NCBI RefSeq assembly: GCF_001633165.1
Contig: NZ_CP015418.1
Coordinates: 1,860,001-1,924,000 of the forward strand
Source of the DNA: Rhodovulum sulfidophilum DSM 1374
GTDB taxonomy: Bacteria; Pseudomonadota; Alphaproteobacteria; Rhodobacterales; Rhodobacteraceae
DNA length: 64,000 nucleotides
Reading direction: 5' to 3'
Below, piece by piece: positions 54,246 through 62,252 of the stretch. Position 1 is the stretch's first letter; every line of letters starts with the position of its first letter. Below the pieces are notes generated by a model. The model was not told the origin of the DNA. It saw nothing but the letters and a program-made list of their open reading frames with translations, and made no database searches. The position numbers and the translations under genes were made by a program.

Positions 54246-55256
54246 TCAGGTCGCGTAATGGCTGCGGAACCAGGAGACGAATCCGGCCACCCCGTCGCGC
54301 ATCGGGGTTTGCGGGCGATAGCCGGTCAGGCGTTGCAACAGGGACGCATCCGCCCAGGTTGCGGGCACGTCGCCGGGCTGCATTTCCATGTAGTTGCGGA
54401 TTGCCTTGACGCCGAGCTCGGATTCGAGGGCGTCGATGAAGTCGAGCAGGCGCACCTTTTCCGAATTGCCGATATTCACGACCCGAAACGGTGCGACCGG
54501 GCTGAGGCTGTCGCCCTCCGGAACCTGCCCGTCGGCGGGGCGTTCGGGGACCGCGTCCATCAGAAGGCGAATGCCGCGCACCAGGTCGAGGACATAGGTG
54601 AAGTCCCGATACATGTCGCCGTGATTGTAGATGTCTATGGGCTCGCCCTTCACGATGCGGCTGGCGAATTTGATCGGCGCCATGTCGGGACGGCCCCAGG
54701 GGCCATAGACGGTGAAGAAGCGGAACATCGTCGTCGGCAGATCGTGCAGATGGGCATAGGCATGGCCCATCGCCTCGGTGGCTTTCTTGGTCGCCGCATA
54801 GATCGTCAGCGGCAGGTCTGCCTTCTGGGTTTCGGTGAAGGGCATGTCGGTATTGGCGCCATAGACCGAGGAGGTGGAGGCCATCATCAGGTGGCTGACG
54901 TTGTGTCGCCGGGCGGCCTCCATCAGGTTGAAGGTCCCGACGAGGTTCGAGTCGATATAGGCGCGGGGGTTCTCGAGGCTGTAGCGGACACCGGCCTGTG
55001 CCGCGAGATGCACGATGATGTCGGGGTCACAGGCATCGACCGCCGCCGAGAGAGCGGGGTCGTCCTCGAGCATCGCCTCGGTCATCGTGAAGCCCGGTCG
55101 GCCCTCCAGCAGGGCCAGGCGGCGGCGCTTGAGCGAGATGTCGTAATAATCGGTCATGCCGTCGAAGCCATGCACGATCATGCCTTCGGACAGCAAAAGG
55201 TCGGCGAGGTGGAAGCCGATGAAGCCGGCGGTGCCGGTGATGAAAACGCGGGTCAT
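54246..55256 (-). CDS. NAD-dependent epimerase, UDP-glucuronate 4-epimerase-like
   Basis: A 336-residue extended short-chain dehydrogenase. The Rossmann loop GTAGFIGFHLADLL is at the N-terminus, STSSVYGANTDMPF carries the catalytic Ser, and YAATKKATE the Tyr/Lys pair. The segments GFDGMTDYYDISLKRRRL and RFFTVYGPWGRPDMAP match UDP-glucuronate 4-epimerases (LpsL/Cap1J type), which supply galacturonate for lipopolysaccharide or capsule. It stands alone, 166 bases from the secreted operon and running the same way, so a surface-polysaccharide link is plausible but unproved. Confidence 0.88.
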   Translation of the reverse strand: MTRVFITGTAGFIGFHLADLLLSEGMIVHGFDGMTDYYDISLKRRRLALLEGRPGFTMTEAMLEDDPALSAAVDACDPDIIVHLAAQAGVRYSLENPRAYIDSNLVGTFNLMEAARRHNVSHLMMASTSSVYGANTDMPFTETQKADLPLTIYAATKKATEAMGHAYAHLHDLPTTMFRFFTVYGPWGRPDMAPIKFASRIVKGEPIDIYNHGDMYRDFTYVLDLVRGIRLLMDAVPERPADGQVPEGDSLSPVAPFRVVNIGNSEKVRLLDFIDALESELGVKAIRNYMEMQPGDVPATWADASLLQRLTGYRPQTPMRDGVAGFVSWFRSHYAT

Positions 55257-55379
55257 GAGATGCCTTCCCGGAACGGGGGTGATGGCGTTTATCTAAAGCG
55301 CGGCGGCCGGAAGGGAAAGGCCGGGCATTCATTCGCGAAAAGGAAGGGGGGCCGATGGGACGGCGAAGCCCCGGGGTGG

Positions 55380-55396
55380 GCGCCAATGCGTGGCGC
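55380..55396. terminator. Hairpin downstream of the H-NS-like gene
   Basis: GCGCCA (5-base loop) TGGCGC is a perfect stem about 20 bases past the leftward H-NS-like stop. It is flanked by G/C runs that can extend the pairing (CCCCGGGG with CCCCCGGGG). No T run is present. Confidence 0.4.
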
Positions 55397-55416
55397 GGCC
55401 CCCGGGGGAAAAGGGA

Positions 55417-55728
55417 TCATGCGATCGCAAAATCCTCGAGGCTGGCGCCTTTCGACAGGGCTTCTTCAAGCCAGCGCGGACGACGCCCGCGACCACTCCA
55501 GGTTTCGGTGGGATTCTCGGGGTTGCGGTATTTCGCGACCGGTTTCACACGGCGCGACTTCTTGCCGATGATCTCGTCGAGAGAAAACCCCATTTCTTTT
55601 GCGGTCGCTTCGAGAACCGCCTTGGCCTTTGCCTTCTCGCGGTCATGGAACGATGCGATTGCGCCGTCGATGTCCTTGCGGAGGTCTTTCAGCTCCTTGA
55701 GGGTAAGCGTTTCCAGGTCTTTTGCCAT
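55417..55728 (-). CDS. hvrA: H-NS family histone-like protein (HvrA/Spb type)
   Basis: A 103-residue protein with an N-terminal coiled-coil oligomerization region (LETLTLKELKDLRKDIDGAIASFHDREKAKAKAVLE). The C-terminal DNA-binding segment KYRNPENPTETWSGRGRRPRWLEEAL contains the H-NS core TWSGRGRRPRW. In Rhodobacter, HvrA modulates photosynthesis and nitrogen-fixation genes; equivalence here is inferred from length and motif. The ATG at 55728 is used; the longer frame begins in unrelated sequence. The upstream 460 bases are relatively AT-rich, as expected for a self-regulated nucleoid protein. Confidence 0.88.
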   Translation of the reverse strand: MAKDLETLTLKELKDLRKDIDGAIASFHDREKAKAKAVLEATAKEMGFSLDEIIGKKSRRVKPVAKYRNPENPTETWSGRGRRPRWLEEALSKGASLEDFAIA

Positions 55729-56190
55729 TTCTATTGTCCTTGAGTCGAGTGGGGGGCATTTGTTAGCCATCTGCAATGGCGCGACTTTGTACCGATTGAG
55801 TGCTTTTGCCAAGGGCGAAAGGACGCTTTGTCACATCTTTTAATCCCGGCATGTGCATTCGCCTAGGTTAATACCTGTGTTTCTTCGTTTCGGGGTTATC
55901 GTTCGAGGGGAAGGGCAATGTCAAATACCGCAAACTCTACGAAAGTTCCGCCTTTTGGAACTGTTTCACCTCGCGGCTGATGCGCCAGGCTTGTTAAATC
56001 AATTTAAGGATTTGTGGATTAAGGTCAATTCGTGCCGGGGTTGCGAATTGCGTCGCCCGGAATGTGGCCGCGTAAATTGGGGCGCGACATGGCATCTGCG
56101 ATTTTGCGATGCCCAACCGGTGGAACGGCGCTGACGGCCGTTGAGTGCCGGAAATTTCCGGTCAGTGGAACAATTGGGCCGGGGTGAAGC
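55729..56190. other. Gene-free, relatively AT-rich region between hvrA-like and luxR genes
   Basis: These 462 bases contain a perfect 14-base palindrome CCGGAAATTTCCGG (56148-56161), 30 bases beyond the luxR-type stop codon. There are several A/T-rich blocks, such as TTAAATCAATTTAAGG. No coding frame is credible. The AT-richness in a 65-70% GC genome suggests an H-NS-bound control region for hvrA, or horizontally acquired DNA. The palindrome may be an operator or the core of a weak terminator. Confidence 0.5.
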
Positions 56191-56802
56191 TCAGATGACG
56201 CCGCGGCTGCGCGCCATGGAGGTTGCCTGGGATGTGGTCGCGGCACCGAGCTTGCGTTTGGCATTGGCCAGCCGGGCCTTGACCGCGCTCATCGAGATCT
56301 CGAGTTCCGCGGAGATTTCCTTGAGCCGCAATCCGTCGGCCTGAAGCCTGAGCGCTTCGGTTTCGGCATGGGTAAGGCCTGTCCGTTCGGATCCCGCGCG
56401 ATGCAGGCGGGTGACGATCTGAAGCAACTCGGCCATTTCCGATTCGGCATAGGTGCGATCCGACCGGGCGAAGGTGCCGTAGCTGCGCCGACCGGACTCG
56501 CCCGGCCGCATCACCGAAACCACCGCGCCATGGATCAACCCGAAACTTGCGGCCTGGCCGAAGACATCTGCATGGTCGTCGAAGGCGAGTGCCGCCCAGG
56601 AAATGACGCCTGTCCGCGCATAGACCCAGCGGAATACCGGGTCCTGGACGATCAACCCGTTGCGGGCGTAATGGTCGGTCCAGTCGCCGGGCAGCCGGTT
56701 GATTTCCTGGGCCGGATAGGTGAAGCCCAGACGCAGCCCGACATAATACCCCGCAGGCGCAAGGGCGGAGAGGCGATCGGTCAGTTTCTTCCGAAGATCC
56801 AT
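56191..56802 (-). CDS. LuxR-family quorum-sensing-type transcription regulator
   Basis: A 203-residue regulator with both LuxR domains. The N-terminal autoinducer-binding domain has the conserved signal-pocket residues Trp41, Tyr45, Asp54, Pro55, Trp70 and Gly92 in GDWTDHYARNGLIVQDPVF and following. The C-terminal helix-turn-helix (about 142-190, LTHAETEALRLQADGLRLKEISAELEIS and SAVKARLANAKRKLG) is typical. It is about 40 residues shorter than many LuxR proteins. It should sense an N-acyl-homoserine lactone. No luxI synthase is in the window, so it is a LuxR solo locally. Divergent from the HTH-less paralogue. Confidence 0.88.
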   Translation of the reverse strand: MDLRKKLTDRLSALAPAGYYVGLRLGFTYPAQEINRLPGDWTDHYARNGLIVQDPVFRWVYARTGVISWAALAFDDHADVFGQAASFGLIHGAVVSVMRPGESGRRSYGTFARSDRTYAESEMAELLQIVTRLHRAGSERTGLTHAETEALRLQADGLRLKEISAELEISMSAVKARLANAKRKLGAATTSQATSMARSRGVI

Positions 56803-56907
56803 CGGGCGGGGGGCATCTCGTGATGAAGGTCTTGAACAGGGTGGCGCTTTGGTATCAGGAACGGGCGCAGAATACCATGTGTGTTTCCGGGTCGCGACGG
56901 GTGGTTC

Positions 56908-57396
56908 ATGAACAGGGTAAACAAGGTCGCCGAGCTTTTGGAAATGCTGCAGCGGACCTGTGACACGGGCTTCGTTCTGGCGCTTCATGTCCGCTTCACC
57001 CGTCCGCTTGTGCTGTACCGGACCTATCCGCAGTCCTGGTGCGATCACTACGATCTGAACGGGTTGGTGATGCTCGACCCCGCCGTGCGCTGGAGCTTTT
57101 GCAACACGGGCGTCATCCAGTGGGACGACCCGTCCCTGGACGATCCGGGCGGCGTGGTCGAGGCCGCGCGTGCGCATGGGGTGGCCAATGGTGTCTCGGT
57201 TTCTGTCGGATCGGCGACCTCGCGTAGTCTGGGCGGGTTTTCGCGGTCGTCCGGCCGCTTTGATGCGGCCGATATGGACCGGCTGTCGGATCTCGTCGAG
57301 ACCCTGCATCTGGTGCTCGACGGTGTCTCCGAGGACGAGCAGGGGCCCGAATTGCGTGCGCTGCGTGCGCTGTCGACGTCGGTGCTGCAACCGTAA
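56908..57396 (+). CDS. Autoinducer-binding-domain protein lacking a DNA-binding domain
   Basis: A 162-residue paralogue of the LuxR ligand domain. The signal-pocket residues are retained (Trp44, Tyr48, Asp57, Pro58, Trp72, Gly95 in PQSWCDHYDLNGLVMLDPAVRW and later). The frame then ends with a stop after ALSTSVLQP, and the following 110 bases hold no helix-turn-helix in any frame. By analogy with truncated receptors elsewhere it may bind the same signal or dimerize with the full-length LuxR and act as an antagonist; this is inference. It starts 106 bases from the divergent luxR start. A hairpin (CCCGGAC/GTCCGGG) lies just past the stop. Confidence 0.82.
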   Translation: MNRVNKVAELLEMLQRTCDTGFVLALHVRFTRPLVLYRTYPQSWCDHYDLNGLVMLDPAVRWSFCNTGVIQWDDPSLDDPGGVVEAARAHGVANGVSVSVGSATSRSLGGFSRSSGRFDAADMDRLSDLVETLHLVLDGVSEDEQGPELRALRALSTSVLQP

Positions 57397-57452
57397 CCGA
57401 CGCCCCCGGACCGTCTGTCCGGGCGGACGCCACGGCTTTGTCATCTCTGTCG

Positions 57453-57506
57453 GTTATGCTGCAGGTGCAAAAGGATTCGGGGCGCGTTATGCTGCGGGTG
57501 CAAAGG
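57453..57506. promoter_or_regulatory. Tandem 20-bp direct repeat upstream of the FabI-like operon
   Basis: Two copies of GTTATGCTGCRGGTGCAAA begin at 57453 and 57486, 33 bases apart, or about three DNA turns. The second copy ends 30 bases before the operon start codon. They contain TGC and TGCA half-sites, reminiscent of recognition sequences of PHA regulator PhaR in relatives, which is a memory-based and tentative link. Their position suits a cooperative operator of the operon. Confidence 0.6.
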
Positions 57507-57534
57507 CATGAGCCGCTGTGGTTTAGGAGCATCC

Positions 57535-58299
57535 ATGTTTTCACTTGAAGGCCAGACGGCGCTGATCGTCGGGATCGCGAATGACAAGTCCATCGCCTGG
57601 GGTGCGGCGCGCGCGCTCAGGGCTCAGGGGGCCAGGCTTGCGATCACCTATCTGAATGAAAAGGCTGAAGCTTTCGTCCGGCCCCTGGCCGAGGAGGTCG
57701 GCGCGGAGATCTTCATGCCGCTTGATGTGTGCAACGAGGCCGAGATGGATGCGGTCTTCGCCGAGATCGGGGCGCGCTGGGGGCGGCTCGACACCGTGCT
57801 GCATTCGATCGCCTTCTGTCCGCGCGACGATCTGCATGGGCGTGTTGTCGACTGCTCTGCCGAGGGGTTCTCGCTGGCCATGGATGTTTCGGTGCATTCC
57901 TTCCTGAGAATGATCCGGAAGGCCGAGCCGCTGATGCCCGACGGGGGGACCTGCATGACCGTGTCCTTCGCGGGCGCGACGCGGGTGGTCGAACATTACA
58001 ATATCATGGGGCCGGTCAAGGCGGCGCTGGAATCGACGGTGCGCTACGTGGCGGCCGAGCTGGGGCCGAAAGGGATCTCGGTGCATGCGCTGTCGCCCGG
58101 GCCGCTGGCGACGCGCGCGGCCTCGGGGATCGCCGAATTCGACGAATTGCTCGACGCCGCCGCCGAGCGCGCGCCGATCCATCATCTGGCCACGATCGAG
58201 GATGTCGGGGCCTATTGCGCATTCCTCGCCAGTCGCGAGGCCAAGAACGTGACGGGGGGCGTCCACGCCATAGATGGCGGTTATTCCATCATCGGCTGA
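57535..58299 (+). CDS. FabI-like enoyl-[acyl-carrier-protein] reductase
   Basis: A 254-residue short-chain dehydrogenase of the FabI type. The [11 protein letters not shown] segment binds NAD, and the active-site YxxxxxxK is in [12 protein letters not shown] (Tyr155, Lys162). The first catalytic tyrosine of FabI (Tyr146 in E. coli) is Phe145 here ([13 protein letters not shown]). FabI reduces enoyl-ACP in fatty-acid synthesis. A paralogue with this altered residue next to DUF3141, Pta and AckA genes may act on another enoyl thioester. The ATG at 57535 follows TAGGAGCATCC; a longer in-frame opening to 57508 exists. First gene of the operon. Confidence 0.85.
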   Translation: MFSLEGQTALIVGIANDKSIAWGAARALRAQGARLAITYLNEKAEAFVRPLAEEVGAEIFMPLDVCNEAEMDAVFAEIGARWGRLDTVLHSIAFCPRDDLHGRVVDCSAEGFSLAMDVSVHSFLRMIRKAEPLMPDGGTCMTVSFAGATRVVEHYNIMGPVKAALESTVRYVAAELGPKGISVHALSPGPLATRAASGIAEFDELLDAAAERAPIHHLATIEDVGAYCAFLASREAKNVTGGVHAIDGGYSIIG

Positions 58300-58310
58300 A
58301 GGAGACGACC

Positions 58311-60842
58311 ATGGATATGCATGTGGAAAGCCGCTCGGACGATGACCCCGCCGACGTGATGCGGGCCCTGATCTGGGGCTCGGGGGGGATGGCTCAGGAC
58401 CGGCTTGCGCTGATGAGTGCACTGGCAGGCGGGTCGCTGGAGAATGCGGACCTGATCCGAGAGGTTGCGGGCCGCCACGGCAACAGGATGCTCGACACCC
58501 ATTCGACGCGGACGCGCGAGCTGCTGGCTCAGATGCGGCGGCTGATGGAGGCCGCCCGGAATTCGAAGAAGGAGATGACGCGGGGGCAGCTTGTCGCGGA
58601 TTATCGCGACTATCTGCGCGATGCGGGCGAGCGCTGGCTGCTGACGATGGATGCGCTGCGGGCAAGGGGCGACATCTTTCGCGAGCACGAGGCCGAAGGC
58701 TGCCCGCCGGTCCTGGCCTATCGCTACGAGGTGGTGATCGACGGGACGGATCTGCCGCATCCCTGCAACTACCAGCTTCTGCGCATCGAGCCGCCCGAGG
58801 GGGTCGAGCTTCGTCCAGACAAGCGGCCCTATGTGATCATCGATCCGCGGGCCGGGCATGGTGGCGGTATCGGCGGGTTCAAGCCCGACAGCCAGGTGGG
58901 CGTGGCGTTCAAGGGCGGCCATCCGGTCTATTTCGTGTCCTTCAGGCGCGATCCGCTGCCGGGGCAGACGCTGGCCGATGTCTGCCGCGCCGAGGCGGAA
59001 TTCGTGCGCGAGGTGACCCGGCTGCATCCGGCGGCGGCCAAGCCGGTGGTGATGGGCAATTGTCAGGGCGGATGGGCGACGCTCTTGCTGGCCGCGACCA
59101 ATCCCGACCTGACCGGGCCCATCGTGTTGAACGGCGCGCCGGTCGCGACCTGGTCGGGGGAGGTCGGTCGGCATCCGATGCGCTACAATGCCGGGATCCT
59201 CGGCGGCGCGATGCAGCCGATGCTGTGGTCGGATCTGGGCGGCGGCCGCTTCGACGGCGCCAATCTGGTGATGAATTTCGAGCTGCTGAACCCGAGCCGC
59301 AACTACTTTCGCAAGTATTACGATATCTTCCGCGACATCGACCAGCCCGGCATGCGTCAGCGCTTTCTCGATTTCGAGCGCTGGTGGGGCGGCTTCTTCA
59401 CCCTGAACGAGGCCGAGATCCGCTGGGTCGTCGAACAGCTTTTCGTCGGCAACCGTCTGACCAGGAACACCGCCATGCTGGAGCCGGGGCGGCCGGTCGA
59501 CATCAAGGCGATCCGGGCGCCGATCATCGTCTTTGCCAGCCAGGGCGACAATATCACACCACCGCAACAGGCGCTGAACTGGGTCCTCGACGCCTATGCC
59601 GGGGTCGAGGAAATCCGCATCCGCGGTCAGCGGATCGTCTATATGGTGCATGAGGAGGTGGGCCATCTGGGCATCTTCGTCTCGTCTAAAATCGCCAGGA
59701 AGGAACATACCGAGGTCTCCTCGACGCTGAGGACCATCGAGGCGCTGGCCCCGGGGCTTTACGAGATGCGGATCGATGCCGCCGAGGGCCGGGGTGAGGA
59801 TCGCGAGTTCCTCGTCAGCTTTGCCGAACGCAGCTTTGCCGATCTCGAGCAGATCGCGGGCGGGCGCGAGGAGGAGGCAGCCTTTGCGGCGGTCTCGCGG
59901 ATGAGCACCATCCAGTCCGAGATTTACGATACCGCGGTTCGGCCTCTGGTCCGGGCCTCGGTGAATGCACAGGCCGCCGAGACGACGCGGCGGCTGCATC
60001 CCTTGCGGGTGCAACGAACGGCGATGTCCTCGGTCAATCCCTTGCTGGCGCCGGTCGCCGCCGCCGCCGGGCGGCTGCGCGAGGAGCGGCATCCGGCGGC
60101 GATCGACAATCCGTTCCTCTGGGCCGAGCGCTTCGCCGCCGACATGACGGAACAGTGGATCGACTTCGGGCGGGATATGCGGGATGCTTGGGTCGAGATG
60201 AGCTTCTTTGCGATGTGGAATTCGCCCTGGGCCCGGGCTTTCGGTGCCCCGGAGGCCGTGCGGCGGACCCGAAAGACGACCGCCGAGCTGCGCGCGATGC
60301 CGATTGTGGAGACCGTGCTTTCGCATGTCGATCAGGGCGGTTTCGTCGAGGCGGTGATCCGGATGCTGATCCTGCTGGCCGAAAGCCGCGGTTCGGTCCG
60401 GCGCGACCGGTTGGAACGCTCGGCATGGGTGCTGAACCATGACGAGCCCTTCGCCTCGCTGACAGCGGAATGCCGCGCGCGGATCCTGCATGAGCAGACC
60501 CTGATCGCGACCCATGATCCGGAGGGCGCGATCGGGACATTGCCCTGTCTTCTGCGCGATCCGGAGGACCGGGAGCTTGCCGCGCGCGTCGTGCAATATG
60601 TGCCCGGGCCCATCGCGGAGATGGCGCCGCATACGCTGGAGATGCTGCAGCGGTTCCGCGCGGTTCTTGGCCTGTCGCCGCTTGCCGAGGACGTGGTCGA
60701 GGACCCGCTGGCCTCGCATGGGGCCGTCGTCCATGGTGCCGATATGGCGCGGCCCGGATCCGCGGCCGCGGGTGTCCCCGGTGCCGAAGCTGGCGTCGGA
60801 GACGCGCCGAAGACCGTTTCAGAAAGAAAGACGTCCGAATGA
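58311..60842 (+). CDS. DUF3141 protein with PhaC-like alpha/beta-hydrolase core
   Basis: An 843-residue protein. Residues about 150-460 are an alpha/beta-hydrolase fold with the nucleophile elbow [13 protein letters not shown] (Cys251), the acid in [11 protein letters not shown] (Asp413) and the histidine in [13 protein letters not shown] (His452). A Cys-Asp-His set with a G-x-C-x-G-G elbow is that of polyhydroxyalkanoate synthases rather than ordinary esterases. The C-terminal 380 residues are helical, with no known domain to me. The family is recorded as DUF3141 and recurs beside FabI, Pta and AckA genes. It follows FabI by 11 bases and overlaps the next gene by 4. Whether it polymerizes, hydrolyses or transfers acyl-CoA is unknown. 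Confidence 0.85.
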   Translation: MDMHVESRSDDDPADVMRALIWGSGGMAQDRLALMSALAGGSLENADLIREVAGRHGNRMLDTHSTRTRELLAQMRRLMEAARNSKKEMTRGQLVADYRDYLRDAGERWLLTMDALRARGDIFREHEAEGCPPVLAYRYEVVIDGTDLPHPCNYQLLRIEPPEGVELRPDKRPYVIIDPRAGHGGGIGGFKPDSQVGVAFKGGHPVYFVSFRRDPLPGQTLADVCRAEAEFVREVTRLHPAAAKPVVMGNCQGGWATLLLAATNPDLTGPIVLNGAPVATWSGEVGRHPMRYNAGILGGAMQPMLWSDLGGGRFDGANLVMNFELLNPSRNYFRKYYDIFRDIDQPGMRQRFLDFERWWGGFFTLNEAEIRWVVEQLFVGNRLTRNTAMLEPGRPVDIKAIRAPIIVFASQGDNITPPQQALNWVLDAYAGVEEIRIRGQRIVYMVHEEVGHLGIFVSSKIARKEHTEVSSTLRTIEALAPGLYEMRIDAAEGRGEDREFLVSFAERSFADLEQIAGGREEEAAFAAVSRMSTIQSEIYDTAVRPLVRASVNAQAAETTRRLHPLRVQRTAMSSVNPLLAPVAAAAGRLREERHPAAIDNPFLWAERFAADMTEQWIDFGRDMRDAWVEMSFFAMWNSPWARAFGAPEAVRRTRKTTAELRAMPIVETVLSHVDQGGFVEAVIRMLILLAESRGSVRRDRLERSAWVLNHDEPFASLTAECRARILHEQTLIATHDPEGAIGTLPCLLRDPEDRELAARVVQYVPGPIAEMAPHTLEMLQRFRAVLGLSPLAEDVVEDPLASHGAVVHGADMARPGSAAAGVPGAEAGVGDAPKTVSERKTSE

Positions 60843-62248
60843 AGATCACGGAGAACCGCACCTTCGACGAAATCTCGGTGGGAGACACCGCCCAAATCGT
60901 CCGGATCTGTTCCGAAGACGATTTCTATGTGTTCGCCAGCGCCTCGGGCAATTACAACCCGATGCATCTGGCGCGGCTGGATGGCGACGGCGACGGTGTG
61001 GATGAAGCCCTCGCGCCCGCGATCTGGGAAGCGTCGCTGATCTCGGCGGTCCTGGGCAATCTGCTGCCCGGCCCCGGAACGCTTTATCGCAGTCAGAGCC
61101 TGGTCTTCCACGAGCGTGCCCAGGCCGGGGACGAGCTTCTGACCCGGGTGACGGTCGTCGAGAAGCGTCCGCCGAACCGGATCGTCCTGGAGACCCGGGT
61201 CGAGCGCTGTTCGGACGGGGCGCTGGTGCTGGACGGCGAGGCCGAGGTCAAGGCGCCGCCGAAGAAGCTGGTGTTCAACGATCTGGAAATCCCCGGCCTG
61301 GTGATCGAACGCCACCGGCATTTCGATGAGCTGATCGACCGGGCCGAACCGCTGGCGCCCCTGCCGACGGCGGTGGTCTGTCCCGAAGAGCCGCGCGCGC
61401 TGGGCGGGGCGCTGCTAGGGGCGCGTCACACGATCATCGCGCCGATCCTCGTCGGCGATCCTGACAAGATCGCGGCGGCGGCGGCCGAGATCGGCGCCTC
61501 GCTTGCCGGGATCGAGATTGTCGAGGCGGCCGATCACGTAACGGCGGCCCATCTTGCGGTCGATCTGGTGGCGGGCGGCCGGGCGGCGGCGCTGATGAAG
61601 GGGCATCTGCATACCGATGTTCTGCTGCGGGCTGCGCTTCGCAAGGAGAACGGGCTGCGCGCCGGGCGGCGGTTCACCCATGTCTTCGTGATGGATGTGC
61701 CGGGGGTGCCGCATCCGCTGATGGTGACCGATGCCGCGATCAACATCGCGCCCGATCTGCGCACCAAGGTCGATATCGTGCAGAATGCCATCGATCTGGC
61801 GATTTCGATCGGGATCGAGGTGCCGAAGGTGGGCGTGCTGTCGGCGGTCGAGACGGTGAATCCCGACATTCCGTCCTCGCTCGATGCGGCGCTCTTGTCG
61901 AAGATGGCCGAGCGCGGCCAGATCCGGGGTGGCATGGTCGACGGGCCGCTGGCGATGGACAACGCGGTCGATCTGACGGCGGCGCGCACCAAGGGCATCA
62001 CCTCGCAGGTGGCGGGGCGGGCCGAGGTTCTGGTGGTGCCCAATCTGGATGCGGGCAACATGCTGGCCAAGCAACTGGCCTATATCAGCCATGCCGAAGG
62101 TGCGGGCGTCGTGATGGGGGCGAAAGTGCCGATTATACTCAATTCGCGGTCGGATGACGACAAGGCGCGGCTGGCCTCCTGCGCGGTGGCGACGCTGCAC
62201 AATGCCCGGCTGAACGGGCTGATCCCGGCCCAGCGGGCGGCGGAGTAG
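60839..62248 (+). CDS. MaoC-like / phosphate acetyltransferase fusion protein
   Basis: A 469-residue two-domain protein. The N-terminal hot-dog domain (about 1-150) is of the MaoC/(R)-specific enoyl-CoA hydratase type, but the catalytic motif S-G-D-x-N-P-x-H reads SGNYNPMH (Asn38, His43). The second conserved H-G is replaced in [15 protein letters not shown]. The C-terminal part (about 165-469) is a phosphate acetyl/butyryltransferase, with [11 protein letters not shown] and [29 protein letters not shown], and appears intact. The annotated family is bifunctional enoyl-CoA hydratase/phosphate acetyltransferase. It would convert acyl-CoA plus phosphate to acyl phosphate for the adjacent acetate kinase. 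The altered hydratase site may leave only ligand binding. Confidence 0.87.
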   Translation: MKITENRTFDEISVGDTAQIVRICSEDDFYVFASASGNYNPMHLARLDGDGDGVDEALAPAIWEASLISAVLGNLLPGPGTLYRSQSLVFHERAQAGDELLTRVTVVEKRPPNRIVLETRVERCSDGALVLDGEAEVKAPPKKLVFNDLEIPGLVIERHRHFDELIDRAEPLAPLPTAVVCPEEPRALGGALLGARHTIIAPILVGDPDKIAAAAAEIGASLAGIEIVEAADHVTAAHLAVDLVAGGRAAALMKGHLHTDVLLRAALRKENGLRAGRRFTHVFVMDVPGVPHPLMVTDAAINIAPDLRTKVDIVQNAIDLAISIGIEVPKVGVLSAVETVNPDIPSSLDAALLSKMAERGQIRGGMVDGPLAMDNAVDLTAARTKGITSQVAGRAEVLVVPNLDAGNMLAKQLAYISHAEGAGVVMGAKVPIILNSRSDDDKARLASCAVATLHNARLNGLIPAQRAAE

Positions 62249-62252
62249 GACC

